Origin: Thalassococcus profundi
GTDB lineage: Bacteria > Pseudomonadota > Alphaproteobacteria > Rhodobacterales > Rhodobacteraceae
Direction of reading: 5' to 3'
NCBI RefSeq assembly: GCF_003344785.1
Contig: NZ_QPMK01000012.1
Coordinates: 1-64,000 of the forward strand
Length of the DNA stretch: 64,000 nt
Shown here: piece by piece, positions 7,865 to 16,636 of the stretch
Numbering within the stretch: position 1 is the stretch's first letter
Layout of the letters: each line of letters opens with the position of its first letter
Translations under genes and position numbers: made by a program
Notes under the pieces: model-generated
What the model was told of the DNA's origin: nothing
The model's database searches: none
What the model saw: the letters and a program-made list of their open reading frames with translations, nothing else

Positions 7865-8161
7865 ATGGAACTCTATGTCATTCGCCGTCGCGGCATCTGG
7901 TCGAGCGAAGACGAGCTTGCGGCGACCAACGAGAAATCTCTTCAGGTCGGCGAAGAGATGAAAGACCGGCTCCGCTGGATCCGCAGCTACGCCGTGGCAG
8001 AAGACGACGGCCGCATCGGGTCAGTCTGCGTCTACGAGGCCAGCGACCGCGACGCAATCCGTGAACATGCCGATCGCATCGGCGCACCGGGCGACGACGT
8101 CAACCTGGTCCGTGGCACAGCTGTCAAGCGGGACGACCCTGGGCCGTTGACGGCTGTCTGA
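7865..8161 (+). CDS. DUF4242-family small protein
   Basis: A 98-aa single-domain protein that fits DUF4242: MELYVIRRRGIWSSEDEL, a central RWIRSYAVAEDDGRIGSVCV strand pair and an EHADRIGAP segment. Proteins of this family have a ferredoxin-like alpha+beta fold, and at least one (from Streptomyces) is reported to bind nickel; no function is established for this branch. The gene has a very strong AGAAGGAGG site 6 bases before the ATG. It stands alone, convergent with psiE and next to decayed genes, so context does not help. Confidence 0.7.
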   Translation: MELYVIRRRGIWSSEDELAATNEKSLQVGEEMKDRLRWIRSYAVAEDDGRIGSVCVYEASDRDAIREHADRIGAPGDDVNLVRGTAVKRDDPGPLTAV

Positions 8162-8344
8162 AAAGGCTCTGATCCGGAACCACATCGCACCCGGCAAGAA
8201 GCGGCATAAAGCCTTGACCTGCGTGCCGCTCCCAATCCGGGACCAGTGTCAGCTTCGGAAGCACCGTCACCATTGCGCGAGTTCGACAGTCTCTTAGCTT
8301 TGCAGGCACAGCTCTGCCCTTCCTTAGAGAGTTTGCCGCAGCTT

Positions 8345-8809
8345 TCAGCTCGACGAGCTTTTTCTGACGTGGACGATCACGAGGGCTGCGAAGGTGAGCA
8401 GAAGAATTGCCGCGGCTTCGAACAGGATGTTCTCGGGAGCCATTTCCTTGCCCTGAAGGATCACAAGCCTTGCAAGAGCGGTGATCGCGATGAAGATCGG
8501 GTAGACGAATACCGACTTTCTGTCTGCATAGAACACCGCAACCATGCTGATCACTTCGGCGTAGAGAAACATCAGCAGGATGTCGGCGAGATTGATGGTC
8601 TGTGCTTTGTAGACCGTCAGTATTTCGGATATCGCGCCGCCAATCGTCATCAGCACCACGACCAGCATCAGCAGTCGTTCGATCAGATGCAGGAGACCTA
8701 TTGTCATTTTCTTCTCGGTGTTTCCGACGTCGGGTCCTGCAAGGAGCCCGCTGGTATCGAGATCCTCGTCAGATTGACTTTCAGCTACAGTGATTTGTTT
8801 TTTCTCCAT
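8345..8809 (-). CDS. psiE: Phosphate-starvation-inducible PsiE-family membrane protein
   Basis: A 154-aa protein with four predicted membrane segments (roughly LLMLVVVLMTIGGAISEI, LADILLMFLYAEVISMVAVF, VYPIFIAITALARLVIL and FEAAAILLLTFAALVIVHV) and the PsiE pattern of a charged RKSVFVYP loop between helices 2 and 3. The ATG at 8809 is preferred: the frame extends 22 codons upstream, but a GGGAG site precedes this start. The N-terminal 35 residues are acidic and cytoplasmic. PsiE proteins are induced by phosphate starvation in enterobacteria; the molecular function is unknown. It is convergent with DUF4242 and monocistronic. Confidence 0.72.
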   Translation of the reverse strand: MEKKQITVAESQSDEDLDTSGLLAGPDVGNTEKKMTIGLLHLIERLLMLVVVLMTIGGAISEILTVYKAQTINLADILLMFLYAEVISMVAVFYADRKSVFVYPIFIAITALARLVILQGKEMAPENILFEAAAILLLTFAALVIVHVRKSSSS

Positions 8810-9128
8810 TGCTCCCAGCCATTTGATCAAAAGGGAAATAACTATACCGCTCTCTCGCGCGCGCTGTCTATGCATGCGAAACTTTTCGGACTTTACGGGG
8901 CTCTTCCGTCAAGCGGTTCCGCGCAGGTTTGCTGCAAACCCAAGATCCGGGAGGGCGAGGATACCCTCTTCAAGGGCGCTTCCTTCTGAAGACCCTTCAA
9001 GAAGTCTGTCGCGGAATTCGATCTCCAGCGGCTTCAATGTAGTCGAGCTTGCGAATACTCTTACGATTTGGCGCAGCAGTAGGTCACAGCGCGCCCGTGG
9101 CATACGCTGGTGAAGGGTGGTGCTGTCC

Positions 9129-9941
9129 TCAGGATGCAATGGCCTCGGTCACGAGTGCCGTCATCCGTCCGGTGATTTGAGCCATCCCAAATCGCGCGAC
9201 GAGCGCCTTTTCAAGGGCCGCCCGGACTTGTGGCAGGGGTGGATTGCCGCGCGCCTCGATTTCAAGACGGAGGGGTGACCCGTAGGTCTGACCAAAGGCA
9301 AAGTCATCGGCCGAACCTGCGTGGCTCTGCAGCTCGACAGTTTCGATCCGAATACGCTTGAAACCGGCCACCGCCAAATCGGCCTCGATCCGGGCCGTCT
9401 CGCCGTATCCATACGGAGTCCTGGCGAGAAAGAGCGGAGGGTCCTCAGGATACAACGCAATCAACGTCTCGAGGGCGATATGCGCGAAATCGTTCGTTTC
9501 GAGTGGACCCCAGCTGTTGAAGATGAAGCGCCCGCCCGGCCGAAGAACTCGGAGGATCTCGGAAAATCCCTTGATGTGGTCCGGGAAAAACATCACGCCG
9601 AACTGGCACAGGACGATATCAAAGCTTTCGTCCTCGAACGGCAGCGACATCGCGTTCGCCTCCCGCCATTCGAGCCTGTCCTCCGAACTGCGCTGTCGGG
9701 CGCATTCGAGCATCGCCGGATTGATGTCGCTGACGACATAGCGGCACCCGCCGCTCAGGCGCGATGCAAGCGCGCGCGGGACGACACCGCTACCCGCCGC
9801 CACTTCCAGCACAGCGGTCGGGTCTGCTTTTGCTACCCGACCAGCCAGATCGGCGGCATAGCCTTCGAAGAGGATCGGCACGAGGTGACTGTCGTATACC
9901 TCGGGGATGGAGCCGGAGAAGTCTGAATCGATGCTGTTCAT
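9129..9941 (-). CDS. Class I SAM-dependent methyltransferase
   Basis: A 270-aa methyltransferase with a Rossmann fold. Motif I is AVLEVAAGSGVVPRALA, motif II is the VVSDINPAML segment with its acidic ribose-binding Asp, and the post-motif DESFDIVLCQFGVMFFPD and EILRVLRPGGRFIF complete the UbiE/Methyltransf_11 pattern. The C-terminal 80 residues probably bind the substrate. The start at 9941 is chosen because homology begins near SIPEVYDSHLVPILFEGYA; the frame runs 57 codons further upstream with basic, low-complexity sequence. Single gene with no operon partner, so the substrate is unknown. Confidence 0.8.
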   Translation of the reverse strand: MNSIDSDFSGSIPEVYDSHLVPILFEGYAADLAGRVAKADPTAVLEVAAGSGVVPRALASRLSGGCRYVVSDINPAMLECARQRSSEDRLEWREANAMSLPFEDESFDIVLCQFGVMFFPDHIKGFSEILRVLRPGGRFIFNSWGPLETNDFAHIALETLIALYPEDPPLFLARTPYGYGETARIEADLAVAGFKRIRIETVELQSHAGSADDFAFGQTYGSPLRLEIEARGNPPLPQVRAALEKALVARFGMAQITGRMTALVTEAIAS

Positions 9942-10304
9942 GGTGAGGCTTTTCAGCAAGCGGTCCTTTTGACCATACCAGACGTGAGCCGAAAAGTCGC
10001 TGCCCTTGCGGCGTCCGACAACAACCCTGTCACGCGCTGGCGTCGCTCGCCCTTGACGACGGAGTTGGCGCTCCATGGCCTTCTGATGGCTGGTGGCGCA
10101 TTTTTCTTTCATCGGTGCATCAATTGCTAGCGAAGGCGAGCTTCTCTGAAAACAGCTCGAATCTCCCTCTCAGAGCCGCCCTTCTTCCAGATGGCGACCT
10201 GAGTGATTATCCTTTCTTCCTCTAGCCTTGCCTCGACGAGGATCCCGCCAGTTTTGCGACAGGCAGAGCGAGTCGAAATCGGGACAAACCAAAAAGGAAG
10301 ACGG

Positions 10305-11302
10305 ACCATCGAACGACGCACCTTCATTCTAAGCGTGGCCCATGCCGCGATGACCCCCAGGATCGCGTTTTCGCAGGACGGAGGCGCCTGGCAGGGGTGG
10401 CGCGACCGGTTCCTGTCCGATGATGGGCGCGTGATCGACGATGAAAACGGGCGGATCAGCCATTCGGAGGGACAAGGGTTCGGCGCCCTTCTGGCGCAGG
10501 CGCATGGCGATCGGGAAGCATTCGAACTGATCGAGGACTGGACGCGTCGCAACCTTCTTGTGCGCCAGGACAGTTTGATGGGATGGCGCTGGAACGCGTC
10601 GACCGGCGTGGCAGATGAGGATTGGCCAACGCGACGGACGGCGACCTGTTCCGGGCTTGGGCCCTGCTGCGCGCAGAGCGGGACTCCGGCTGGCCCGTAA
10701 ATGCCGGCCTCTATCAAGATATTGCGCGGGATATCGTGTCCCTGTGTCTGCGCCCCGACCCCCGGGCCCCCGGCTCGCCCTTGCTGACGCCCGGTGCCGA
10801 GGCGCGATCCGATCCCGACCGCGTTCTGTTCAACCCGTCCTACATCATGCCGCGCGCATTGTGGGCACTCGGTCTTGCCACAGAGAAACCCGAACTGCTT
10901 GCCGCGGCCGATCACGGTGAGACGGTCCTCGCGGAACTCGCGGCGCTTCACCCGCTTCCCGACTGGATCGACGTGACTGCGACCGGCTTTGCAACGCCGG
11001 CCGAACACGCCCTGCGCTCCAGCTATGACGCGCTGCGCGTGCCGCTTTATCTGTCGTGGTCAGGGAGGCGGAGCCATCCTGCGGTTCTGCGCGGCACGGA
11101 AACGCTGATGTCGGCGTCCTTGCCGGGTCACCTTGCCGTGAACGTGACCCTCGAGGGCAAGGTGCTGGCCCAGAGCGATCAGCCCGGATATCGCGCAATC
11201 GCCGACCTCGCGCAGTGCCGTGAAGTGAAGATCAGCGCGGAACAGATGGATCGGCAGAGGGAAAGACTGCGTCAAGGCTGTGGCGCGAAGACCTTTACAT
11301 AG
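10305..11302 (+). pseudogene. GH8 endoglucanase (BcsZ-like), frameshifted and lacking a clear start
   Basis: Two overlapping frames together encode a glycoside hydrolase family 8 protein of about 330 residues. The first frame contains WRDRFLSDDGRVID and HSEGQGFGALLAQAHGD, with the family's catalytic Glu, and MGWRWNASTGVADED. A one-base deletion near 10617-10624 then shifts to NATDGDLFRAWALLRAERD, with the family Asp, and the alpha-barrel remainder. The expected start also looks lost: an AAGGAAG site precedes ATC GAA CGA CGC, where homologues would have ATG. An N-terminal twin-Arg/hydrophobic leader (RRTFILSVAHAA) suggests export. GH8 enzymes cut beta-1,4-glucans and accompany cellulose synthase, but no bcs genes are nearby. 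Confidence 0.7.
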
Positions 11303-11587
11303 GCGGCTGAACAGACTGCGAACCGCAAGCCTGTGGAACGAGGCCCTCTAAGTATCACTGCGAAACTACTGTGTTTTCAACGACATAAATTGCGATCTTT
11401 CCTTTTGACAGTAGGTATGACGTTTTAGTGGCTTTCAACGTGTCGAGTTCTTGCGATCTACTTCACCTATTGTTCCTCTCCAGGCCTCAGCTTTCTCTCG
11501 CAGAGCAGCATTGGATTAAGACCTGGAAAGCGGACTTGTGGCGGCGGTCGCTGTGCCGTCGGAAGACTGTCAAACTCAGCAGTGACC

Positions 11588-12562
11588 CTATAAGACTTTG
11601 TTCGTCGGGGCGCCCTGCATGAACGCGTCGATATTGTCTACGAGTTGGTCGGCGAGCGTCTGAACCGCCTCTCGGCTTGCCCAAGCGACATGAGGCGTGA
11701 GTATAACATTTTGGCGCGAAGCGATCCTGCGCATGACATGGCCGGACCCCGGCGGTTCGGAGGTGACGACGTCGAAACCCGCTCCGGAGATGCTGCGAGC
11801 ATCCAACGCCCGCTCCAGCGCGTTCTCATCGACCAGGCCGCCCCGCGCTGTGTTCAGAAGCAGTGGCCGACGCTCCATCATGCCGAATTCACGATCCGAA
11901 ATGAGGTTCTTCGTGGAAGGCAGGAGAGGACAGTGAAGCGTGATCACGTCGCTGATCCGCATGACTTCGTCGAACGGCGTGTAAAGCGGACCCATCCCCT
12001 CGACACCCTTGTAACTCGAGAAGAGGACGCGCATCCCAAAGGCTTCGGCGATCCTGCCCACGGATTTCCCGAGCAGTCCATCGCCAACGATACCGATGGT
12101 CTTTCCCGAGAGATCGCTGATGGGGTAATCGAAATAGCAGAACTGATCGGCCTCGTCCCAGCGGCCCTCGATCACCGAGTGGCGATAGGGCACGATGCTA
12201 CGCTGCAAGGCCAGGAGCAAAGCGAAGGTATGCTCGGGAACCGTGTTGCCGGCATAGGCGCGGATGTTGCTGACAGTGATGCCACGACTGCGGCACGCTT
12301 CCAGATCGATACAGTCATATCCGGTCGCCGCGACCGCGATCAGCCGCAGATGAGGCGCGGCTTCGAGGGCCGCGGCGTCGATCGGCACCTTGTTGGTGAT
12401 GACGATCTCGGCGTCCGAAATCCGGTCTGCGACCTCGGCCGGTCCAGTTCGATCATATTCGGTCATCTGTGCCTGAAAGGCAGGTTCACGGATCGTCGTC
12501 TCTGGCGACAGCGTGCCGCGGTCCAGAAAGACGATCTGCGTTGCGGGCTTGGATACGGACAT
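11588..12562 (-). CDS. D-2-hydroxyacid dehydrogenase (NAD(P)-dependent)
   Basis: A 324-aa enzyme of the D-isomer 2-hydroxyacid dehydrogenase family, which interconverts 2-keto acids and D-2-hydroxyacids such as hydroxypyruvate and glycerate. Visible are the dinucleotide motif GIVGDGLLG (157-165), the substrate Arg240 in LLNTARGGL, Glu269 in VVTSEPPG and the general-acid His291 in LTPHVAW, so the active site is complete. A GAGGAGG site precedes the ATG. It is the last gene of the minus-strand organic-acid block, separated from the Ldh-type gene by 131 bp that include a hairpin. It may reduce a keto-acid product of that pathway. Confidence 0.9.
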   Translation of the reverse strand: MSVSKPATQIVFLDRGTLSPETTIREPAFQAQMTEYDRTGPAEVADRISDAEIVITNKVPIDAAALEAAPHLRLIAVAATGYDCIDLEACRSRGITVSNIRAYAGNTVPEHTFALLLALQRSIVPYRHSVIEGRWDEADQFCYFDYPISDLSGKTIGIVGDGLLGKSVGRIAEAFGMRVLFSSYKGVEGMGPLYTPFDEVMRISDVITLHCPLLPSTKNLISDREFGMMERRPLLLNTARGGLVDENALERALDARSISGAGFDVVTSEPPGSGHVMRRIASRQNVILTPHVAWASREAVQTLADQLVDNIDAFMQGAPTNKVL

Positions 12563-12604
12563 GGCTTAGCCTCCTCGAGGGGCTTGACAGTGCAGTGCGG
12601 GTCG

Positions 12605-12626
12605 GAGGGCGAGTCAGTCCGCCCTC
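12605..12626 (-). terminator. Hairpin between the Ldh-type and D-2-hydroxyacid dehydrogenase genes
   Basis: GAGGGCG and CGCCCTC form a perfect 7-bp GC-rich stem with an 8-nt loop in the gap after the Ldh-type stop. There is no T run on the transcribed side, so it could be a weak or attenuating terminator or a processing site that separates expression of the last gene. Confidence 0.35.
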
Positions 12627-12693
12627 GGCCTTTCCGGCACATTGAACATCGCTTTGTTGGTGGTTGCGGAATGTCGGAGCGTTCCAACCCCGA

Positions 12694-13761
12694 TCAGGGA
12701 TCGGCGCGTTCCAGAGCTGACAGGCGCGATGCGCCGACTTTCCGGGCGATTTCGTCGAGGTCGGCGACCACGTTTTCGCTTAGCGAAATCCCCGTCTTAC
12801 TGGCTTCGGCGGCCCGCGTAAGTTCGATTTCACCCGGCATCCGGACAACCTCGTGACCTTCCGCCAAAGCGCTGGCCTTGAGCATCTCGACAAGCCGGGA
12901 AGTCCGTTCGGCGTGTGTGGTGCCGGCAGCGCCCTTGGCGGCATCGATGACGATAAAGACATGCGCATTGTCCTGGGTGAGTTCCCAGTCCGAATAGAGG
13001 TTCCCCATGTCACCGGCGAAGCGGCCACCGGCCAAGACGCCTGCCAGCACCTCGACCATGATCGCAAGGCCGGACCCCTTCGCCCCCGACATCGGCAACA
13101 CGACACCCCTTTCTGCATCGCCTGCGTCGGTTGTGGGGCGGCCTTCGCTGTCCAGCGCCCAGCCTTCGGGAATCTTCTCGTTGCGTTTCGCCGCTTCGAC
13201 GATCTTGCCGCGCGCAACAAGCGCGGTTGCCATGTCCAGGAGGATCGGCGCGTCCCCACGGGTCGGAGAGCCAAACGACAAAGGGTTGGTTCCGATCACC
13301 GCCTCCCGCCCTCCGAAGACGGCCATGGACGGCGGAGCGTTGGTCATGGCGATCGCGATGCAGCCTTCCGCAACCGCGCGTTCGATGTAATAGGATCCAG
13401 CCCCGTTGTGATTGGAATGAGCGATGGAAGCGATGGCAATGCCGCTTTCCTTTGCCGCTTCGATGCAGGCGTCCATCGCCTGGAGCGACACGACCGGTCC
13501 CGGTCCGTTATCGCCGTCAACCACAAGAAACCCGGGCGCGGTCCGCGAGATAGCGACCGATGGATTTGCCTTGACCACCCCTTTCTGAATACGTTCGGCA
13601 TAAATGGGGATGCGCGTGACTCCGTGCGATCCATGGCCGCGCAAATCGGCATGAATCAGGACATCGGTCACGATTTCGGCGTCCTCGGCGGACAATCCCA
13701 CCGCATGGAAGACGCCATTGGAAAACGCACGGATGGTCTCGACCGGAACGACAGCAGTCAT
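12694..13761 (-). CDS. Ldh2/malate-ureidoglycolate dehydrogenase family oxidoreductase
   Basis: A 355-aa NAD(P)-dependent oxidoreductase of the Ldh2 (MDH/YiaK/AllD) family, whose members oxidise 2-hydroxy acids such as malate, lactate, ureidoglycolate or 2,3-diketogulonate. Typical segments are HADLRGHGSHGVTRIPIYAE with the catalytic His, ASIAHSNHNGAGSYYIERAV, FGGREAVIGTNPLSFG and LPMSGAKGSGLAIMVEVLAG. The ATG at 13761 overlaps the stop of the upstream GarR-like gene as ATGA, so the two are translationally coupled. It sits in the transporter/aldolase operon, and its substrate is probably the imported hydroxyacid or a derivative; this is inference. Confidence 0.88.
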   Translation of the reverse strand: MTAVVPVETIRAFSNGVFHAVGLSAEDAEIVTDVLIHADLRGHGSHGVTRIPIYAERIQKGVVKANPSVAISRTAPGFLVVDGDNGPGPVVSLQAMDACIEAAKESGIAIASIAHSNHNGAGSYYIERAVAEGCIAIAMTNAPPSMAVFGGREAVIGTNPLSFGSPTRGDAPILLDMATALVARGKIVEAAKRNEKIPEGWALDSEGRPTTDAGDAERGVVLPMSGAKGSGLAIMVEVLAGVLAGGRFAGDMGNLYSDWELTQDNAHVFIVIDAAKGAAGTTHAERTSRLVEMLKASALAEGHEVVRMPGEIELTRAAEASKTGISLSENVVADLDEIARKVGASRLSALERADP

Positions 13762-14648
13762 GAGGGCATCTCCTCGCCATTCATCAGATCGTAGAACAGC
13801 CCAAGCGCGGCGCTGTCGAGCTTGGCAAAGCCTGCATTGCAAGTGGCCGTCATCAGCTGATGCGCCAGCGCGGTGGCAGGTTGGACGCGGGTCTGGTTCG
13901 CGCCCACTGACACGGCGATCCCCAGGTCCTTGCGCATGAGTTCGGCGCGGAATCCACCATCAAGCGCCTTGTCGACATAGCGCTTGGCGTGCATCTCGAG
14001 CGCGCCAGAACGCGCAGCCCCGGTGGAGAGCACCTCGCGCATCAGATGCGGATCGACCCCGGCGCTGCGGGCGATTGCCACAGCCTCGAACGCGCCCATC
14101 ATGTTCACCGCGACCATGAGCTGGTTGCAGGCCTTGACCGCCTGCCCCGCACCGAGCGGGCCTACGTGATGGATGTTCTTGCCCATCGCCTCGAGCACTG
14201 GGCGCGCGCGGTCGATATCTGCCTCGTCGCCGCCGACCATGATGGTGAGAGTGCCCTCGGCGGCTCCCTTCGAGCCGCCGGAGACCGGGCCGTCGATCAT
14301 CCGCACGGAGCTGGCTGCCAGTATGTCAGCGACCTCGCGGGCCTCGAACGGCGCGATGGTGGAGCAGTCAATCAACAGTCCGTCGGTCCAGTCGGCCGCG
14401 GAGAGACCGGCCTCACTCTCGACGACGCCCTTCAGAGCGGCAGCGTCGGGCACGCAGGTCACCACGATCCCGGCCGCTTCCGCCACCGCGCGTGGACTGT
14501 CCACAACTGTGGCACCGTCGTCGCGGAAACGGGCCGCCTTGTCCTCTGATGATGTGGTCACGACAAGCGGGAAACCCGCCTTCAGGATGTTTCGCGCCAT
14601 TCCGGCGCCCATAACTCCGAGACCGATAAAGCCAACTGGGTCTGTCAT
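13758..14648 (-). CDS. GarR-like 2-hydroxy-3-oxopropionate/3-hydroxyisobutyrate dehydrogenase family protein
   Basis: A 296-aa beta-hydroxyacid dehydrogenase. Visible are the N-terminal dinucleotide motif GLGVMG (9-14), DGPVSGG (119-125) at the substrate site and the catalytic Lys172 in AGQAVKACNQLMV. It converts between a 3-hydroxy acid and its aldehyde or keto form; GarR acts on tartronate semialdehyde. The GAGGAGT ribosome-binding site fixes the ATG at 14648; a longer frame carries no homology. It starts 2 bp after tctA and overlaps the Ldh-type gene by 4 bp, so it belongs firmly to the operon. The exact substrate remains open. Confidence 0.88.
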   Translation of the reverse strand: MTDPVGFIGLGVMGAGMARNILKAGFPLVVTTSSEDKAARFRDDGATVVDSPRAVAEAAGIVVTCVPDAAALKGVVESEAGLSAADWTDGLLIDCSTIAPFEAREVADILAASSVRMIDGPVSGGSKGAAEGTLTIMVGGDEADIDRARPVLEAMGKNIHHVGPLGAGQAVKACNQLMVAVNMMGAFEAVAIARSAGVDPHLMREVLSTGAARSGALEMHAKRYVDKALDGGFRAELMRKDLGIAVSVGANQTRVQPATALAHQLMTATCNAGFAKLDSAALGLFYDLMNGEEMPS

Positions 14649-14650
14649 GG

Positions 14651-16162
14651 TTACTCCTCTTTCTGATTGGGAACGGCGTGGCGGCGCTTCAGATCGCGCC
14701 GCAACGTCAGCGCGAAAGCCACAGCGACGAGCGCCGTGAGCGTCAAGGATACCGGATTGGTCAGGAAGGGCATGAAAGAGCCTTCGGACCGTGTCAGCGC
14801 CTGACGCAAAGCTTCCTCGAACGGCTTGGTGATGATGAATGTGATCAACAGGGGCGCCACCGGCACGTTTGTCCGGTTGAAGACGAAGCCGAGAACACCG
14901 GCGCCGAGCATGATCCAAACATCGATCATGTTGTTTCGCGCCACGTAGGCTCCGGCGATGCAGATCAGCGCCACCGAAGGCATGAGGTAGATCTTGGGGA
15001 TGCGCAGCGTCATGGCCAGCGGTCGGATCGCGAAATAGCCTATCACCGCCATCAGGAGTGTCGCGAAGAGCAGCGAAAGGTAGATCGTATAGACCACCTG
15101 CGGATTCGAGATGAAGATCAGGGGCCCGGGCGTGACGCCCTGCAGCACGAGTGCGCCGAGCAGGATCGCCGTCACCGCGTCGCCGGGGATGCCAAGCGCC
15201 AAGGTCGGAATGAACGTCGCTCCGACCACGGCGTTGTTTGCGCTCTCCGAGGCTGCGACGCCCCGAACATCGCCCTTGCCAAAAGAACTGCCGTCGCCGG
15301 AGGCGCGTTTGGCATCGCCATATGCAAGAAACGAGGCAATGGTCGCTCCGATACCGGGAAGGATCCCGATCGCCGAACCGATGGCTGACGCGCGGATGAC
15401 GGGCAGCGAGATGAACTTAAGGTCGCGGAAGCTGACCCGGTTGCGTTCACGGTCTTCGGAATCAAGGCTGAACTTCTGGATGCTTTGCGAGAAGCCGCGT
15501 GTGGATTCGTCAAGGATCTCAGCCAACGCGAAGAGCCCGACCAGCAGCGGAACATAACTCAAGCCGTCCATCAACGAGGTCTGGCCAAAGGTGAAGCGCG
15601 GCGTGCCGAGCATCGGGTCAGAGCCTATCGTCGCGAGCACCATGCCAACGGCGGCCGACAAGAGCCCTTTGGCCAAGGATGCGCCGGACAGGATCCCGAT
15701 GACGAAGAACGTGAACAACAGCAGCGACGCGATTTCCACCGGACCGAAGCGGAGGGCGAAATTGGCCAACTCGGGAGCAACGAGAACCAAAAGGATGACC
15801 GAAAACACCGCGCCGTAGAGCGACGCAATCAGCGACACCCGCAGTGCCTTTGTGGCCAGCCCCTGCTGGGCCATGGGATAGCCGTCGAAGATCGTCGCCG
15901 CCGACGCGGGCGTGCCAGGGGCGTTCAGCAGGATCGCGGAGACCGATCCGCCGAAGATGCCCGAACCGTAAAGGCCGATGAGAAGCACAAGCGACTGGTC
16001 GGTCGGCATGAAGATCGTCAGTGGCACCGCAAGAGCGACGGCAATATTGACCGAGAGGCCGGGGATCGCGCCGATGATGAGGCCGATGCCAGTCGCGCAA
16101 ATAAGCGTGATGAACACGGCCGGCTCGCCAAAGGCGAAGAGGGCTTGGGTGAAGGGATCCAT
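14651..16162 (-). CDS. tctA: Tripartite tricarboxylate transporter, large permease TctA
   Basis: A 503-aa membrane protein of the TctA family with about 11-12 hydrophobic segments. Diagnostic are GIGLIIGAIPGLSVNIAVAL near the N-terminus, the LNAPGTPASAATIFDGYPMA loop and a second internal repeat ILPGIGATIASFLAYG followed by ESANNAVVGATFIPTLALGI. With TctB and the periplasmic TctC it forms a secondary, binding-protein-dependent importer for carboxylates. It is encoded 15 bp after tctB and 2 bp before the GarR-like gene, tying uptake to catabolism. The cargo is not identifiable from the permease. Confidence 0.95.
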   Translation of the reverse strand: MDPFTQALFAFGEPAVFITLICATGIGLIIGAIPGLSVNIAVALAVPLTIFMPTDQSLVLLIGLYGSGIFGGSVSAILLNAPGTPASAATIFDGYPMAQQGLATKALRVSLIASLYGAVFSVILLVLVAPELANFALRFGPVEIASLLLFTFFVIGILSGASLAKGLLSAAVGMVLATIGSDPMLGTPRFTFGQTSLMDGLSYVPLLVGLFALAEILDESTRGFSQSIQKFSLDSEDRERNRVSFRDLKFISLPVIRASAIGSAIGILPGIGATIASFLAYGDAKRASGDGSSFGKGDVRGVAASESANNAVVGATFIPTLALGIPGDAVTAILLGALVLQGVTPGPLIFISNPQVVYTIYLSLLFATLLMAVIGYFAIRPLAMTLRIPKIYLMPSVALICIAGAYVARNNMIDVWIMLGAGVLGFVFNRTNVPVAPLLITFIITKPFEEALRQALTRSEGSFMPFLTNPVSLTLTALVAVAFALTLRRDLKRRHAVPNQKEE

Positions 16163-16177
16163 GGTTCAGTTCCTGGG

Positions 16178-16636
16178 CTAGAACAGCGCCGCGCCCGGCA
16201 GTGGAATGAGAAAGACCTTCCGCAGGATCTGGTCCAAGAGCACCGGCAAAGCCAGAGTCAGGAGCGCGCATATCCACCAAGTGGCGGCGCGGAAGACGAC
16301 GAAGACGACCGCAAGGAAGCCGACAGAGACCGGCAGGAATCCGATCCGCGGCATCAGGAAGGCCGTGACCGTGACGACACCCGCAAATAGGGCTGCGCCG
16401 CCCAAACCTTCGGTGAATTGCAATTCCGAAGCCGTGCGCGGCGTTGTCGCAACAACGGCCAGGGCGAAGATGACGACCAAACCACCGGCAAAGACAGGCA
16501 AGACAGTTGGTCCGACCGTGTAGAAATCGCCAGTGCCCAGAGCCGTCTGCTGCCGCCCCACCTCGGGCACCAGCACACCGAGATAGAGTGCTGCTGCCGC
16601 GAGGAGGACGAGAGCAAGGACGCGGTCAGCGCGCAT
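16178..16636 (-). CDS. tctB: Tripartite tricarboxylate transporter, small subunit TctB
   Basis: A 152-aa protein with four hydrophobic segments (VLALVLLAAAALYLGVLV, VLPVFAGGLVVIFALAVV, AALFAGVVTVTAFLMP and VSVGFLAVVFVVF) and the TctB DFYTVGPTVLP motif after the first helix. The ATG at 16636 shares TGATG with the tctC stop; a GTG one codon upstream is an alternative. It completes the membrane part of the transporter together with TctA. Sequence conservation in TctB is low, and position plus topology support the call. Confidence 0.9.
   Translation of the reverse strand: MRADRVLALVLLAAAALYLGVLVPEVGRQQTALGTGDFYTVGPTVLPVFAGGLVVIFALAVVATTPRTASELQFTEGLGGAALFAGVVTVTAFLMPRIGFLPVSVGFLAVVFVVFRAATWWICALLTLALPVLLDQILRKVFLIPLPGAALF

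Noticed and set aside
8909-9139. 76-codon minus-strand frame after the methyltransferase gene
   Set aside because: It starts with TTG, has no ribosome-binding site or recognisable family, and seems to be chance coding; kept out of the gene list.
10127-11008. 293-codon minus-strand frame over the GH8 gene
   Set aside because: Low-complexity Arg/Ser/Pro composition; the plus strand shows conserved GH8 motifs despite the frameshift.
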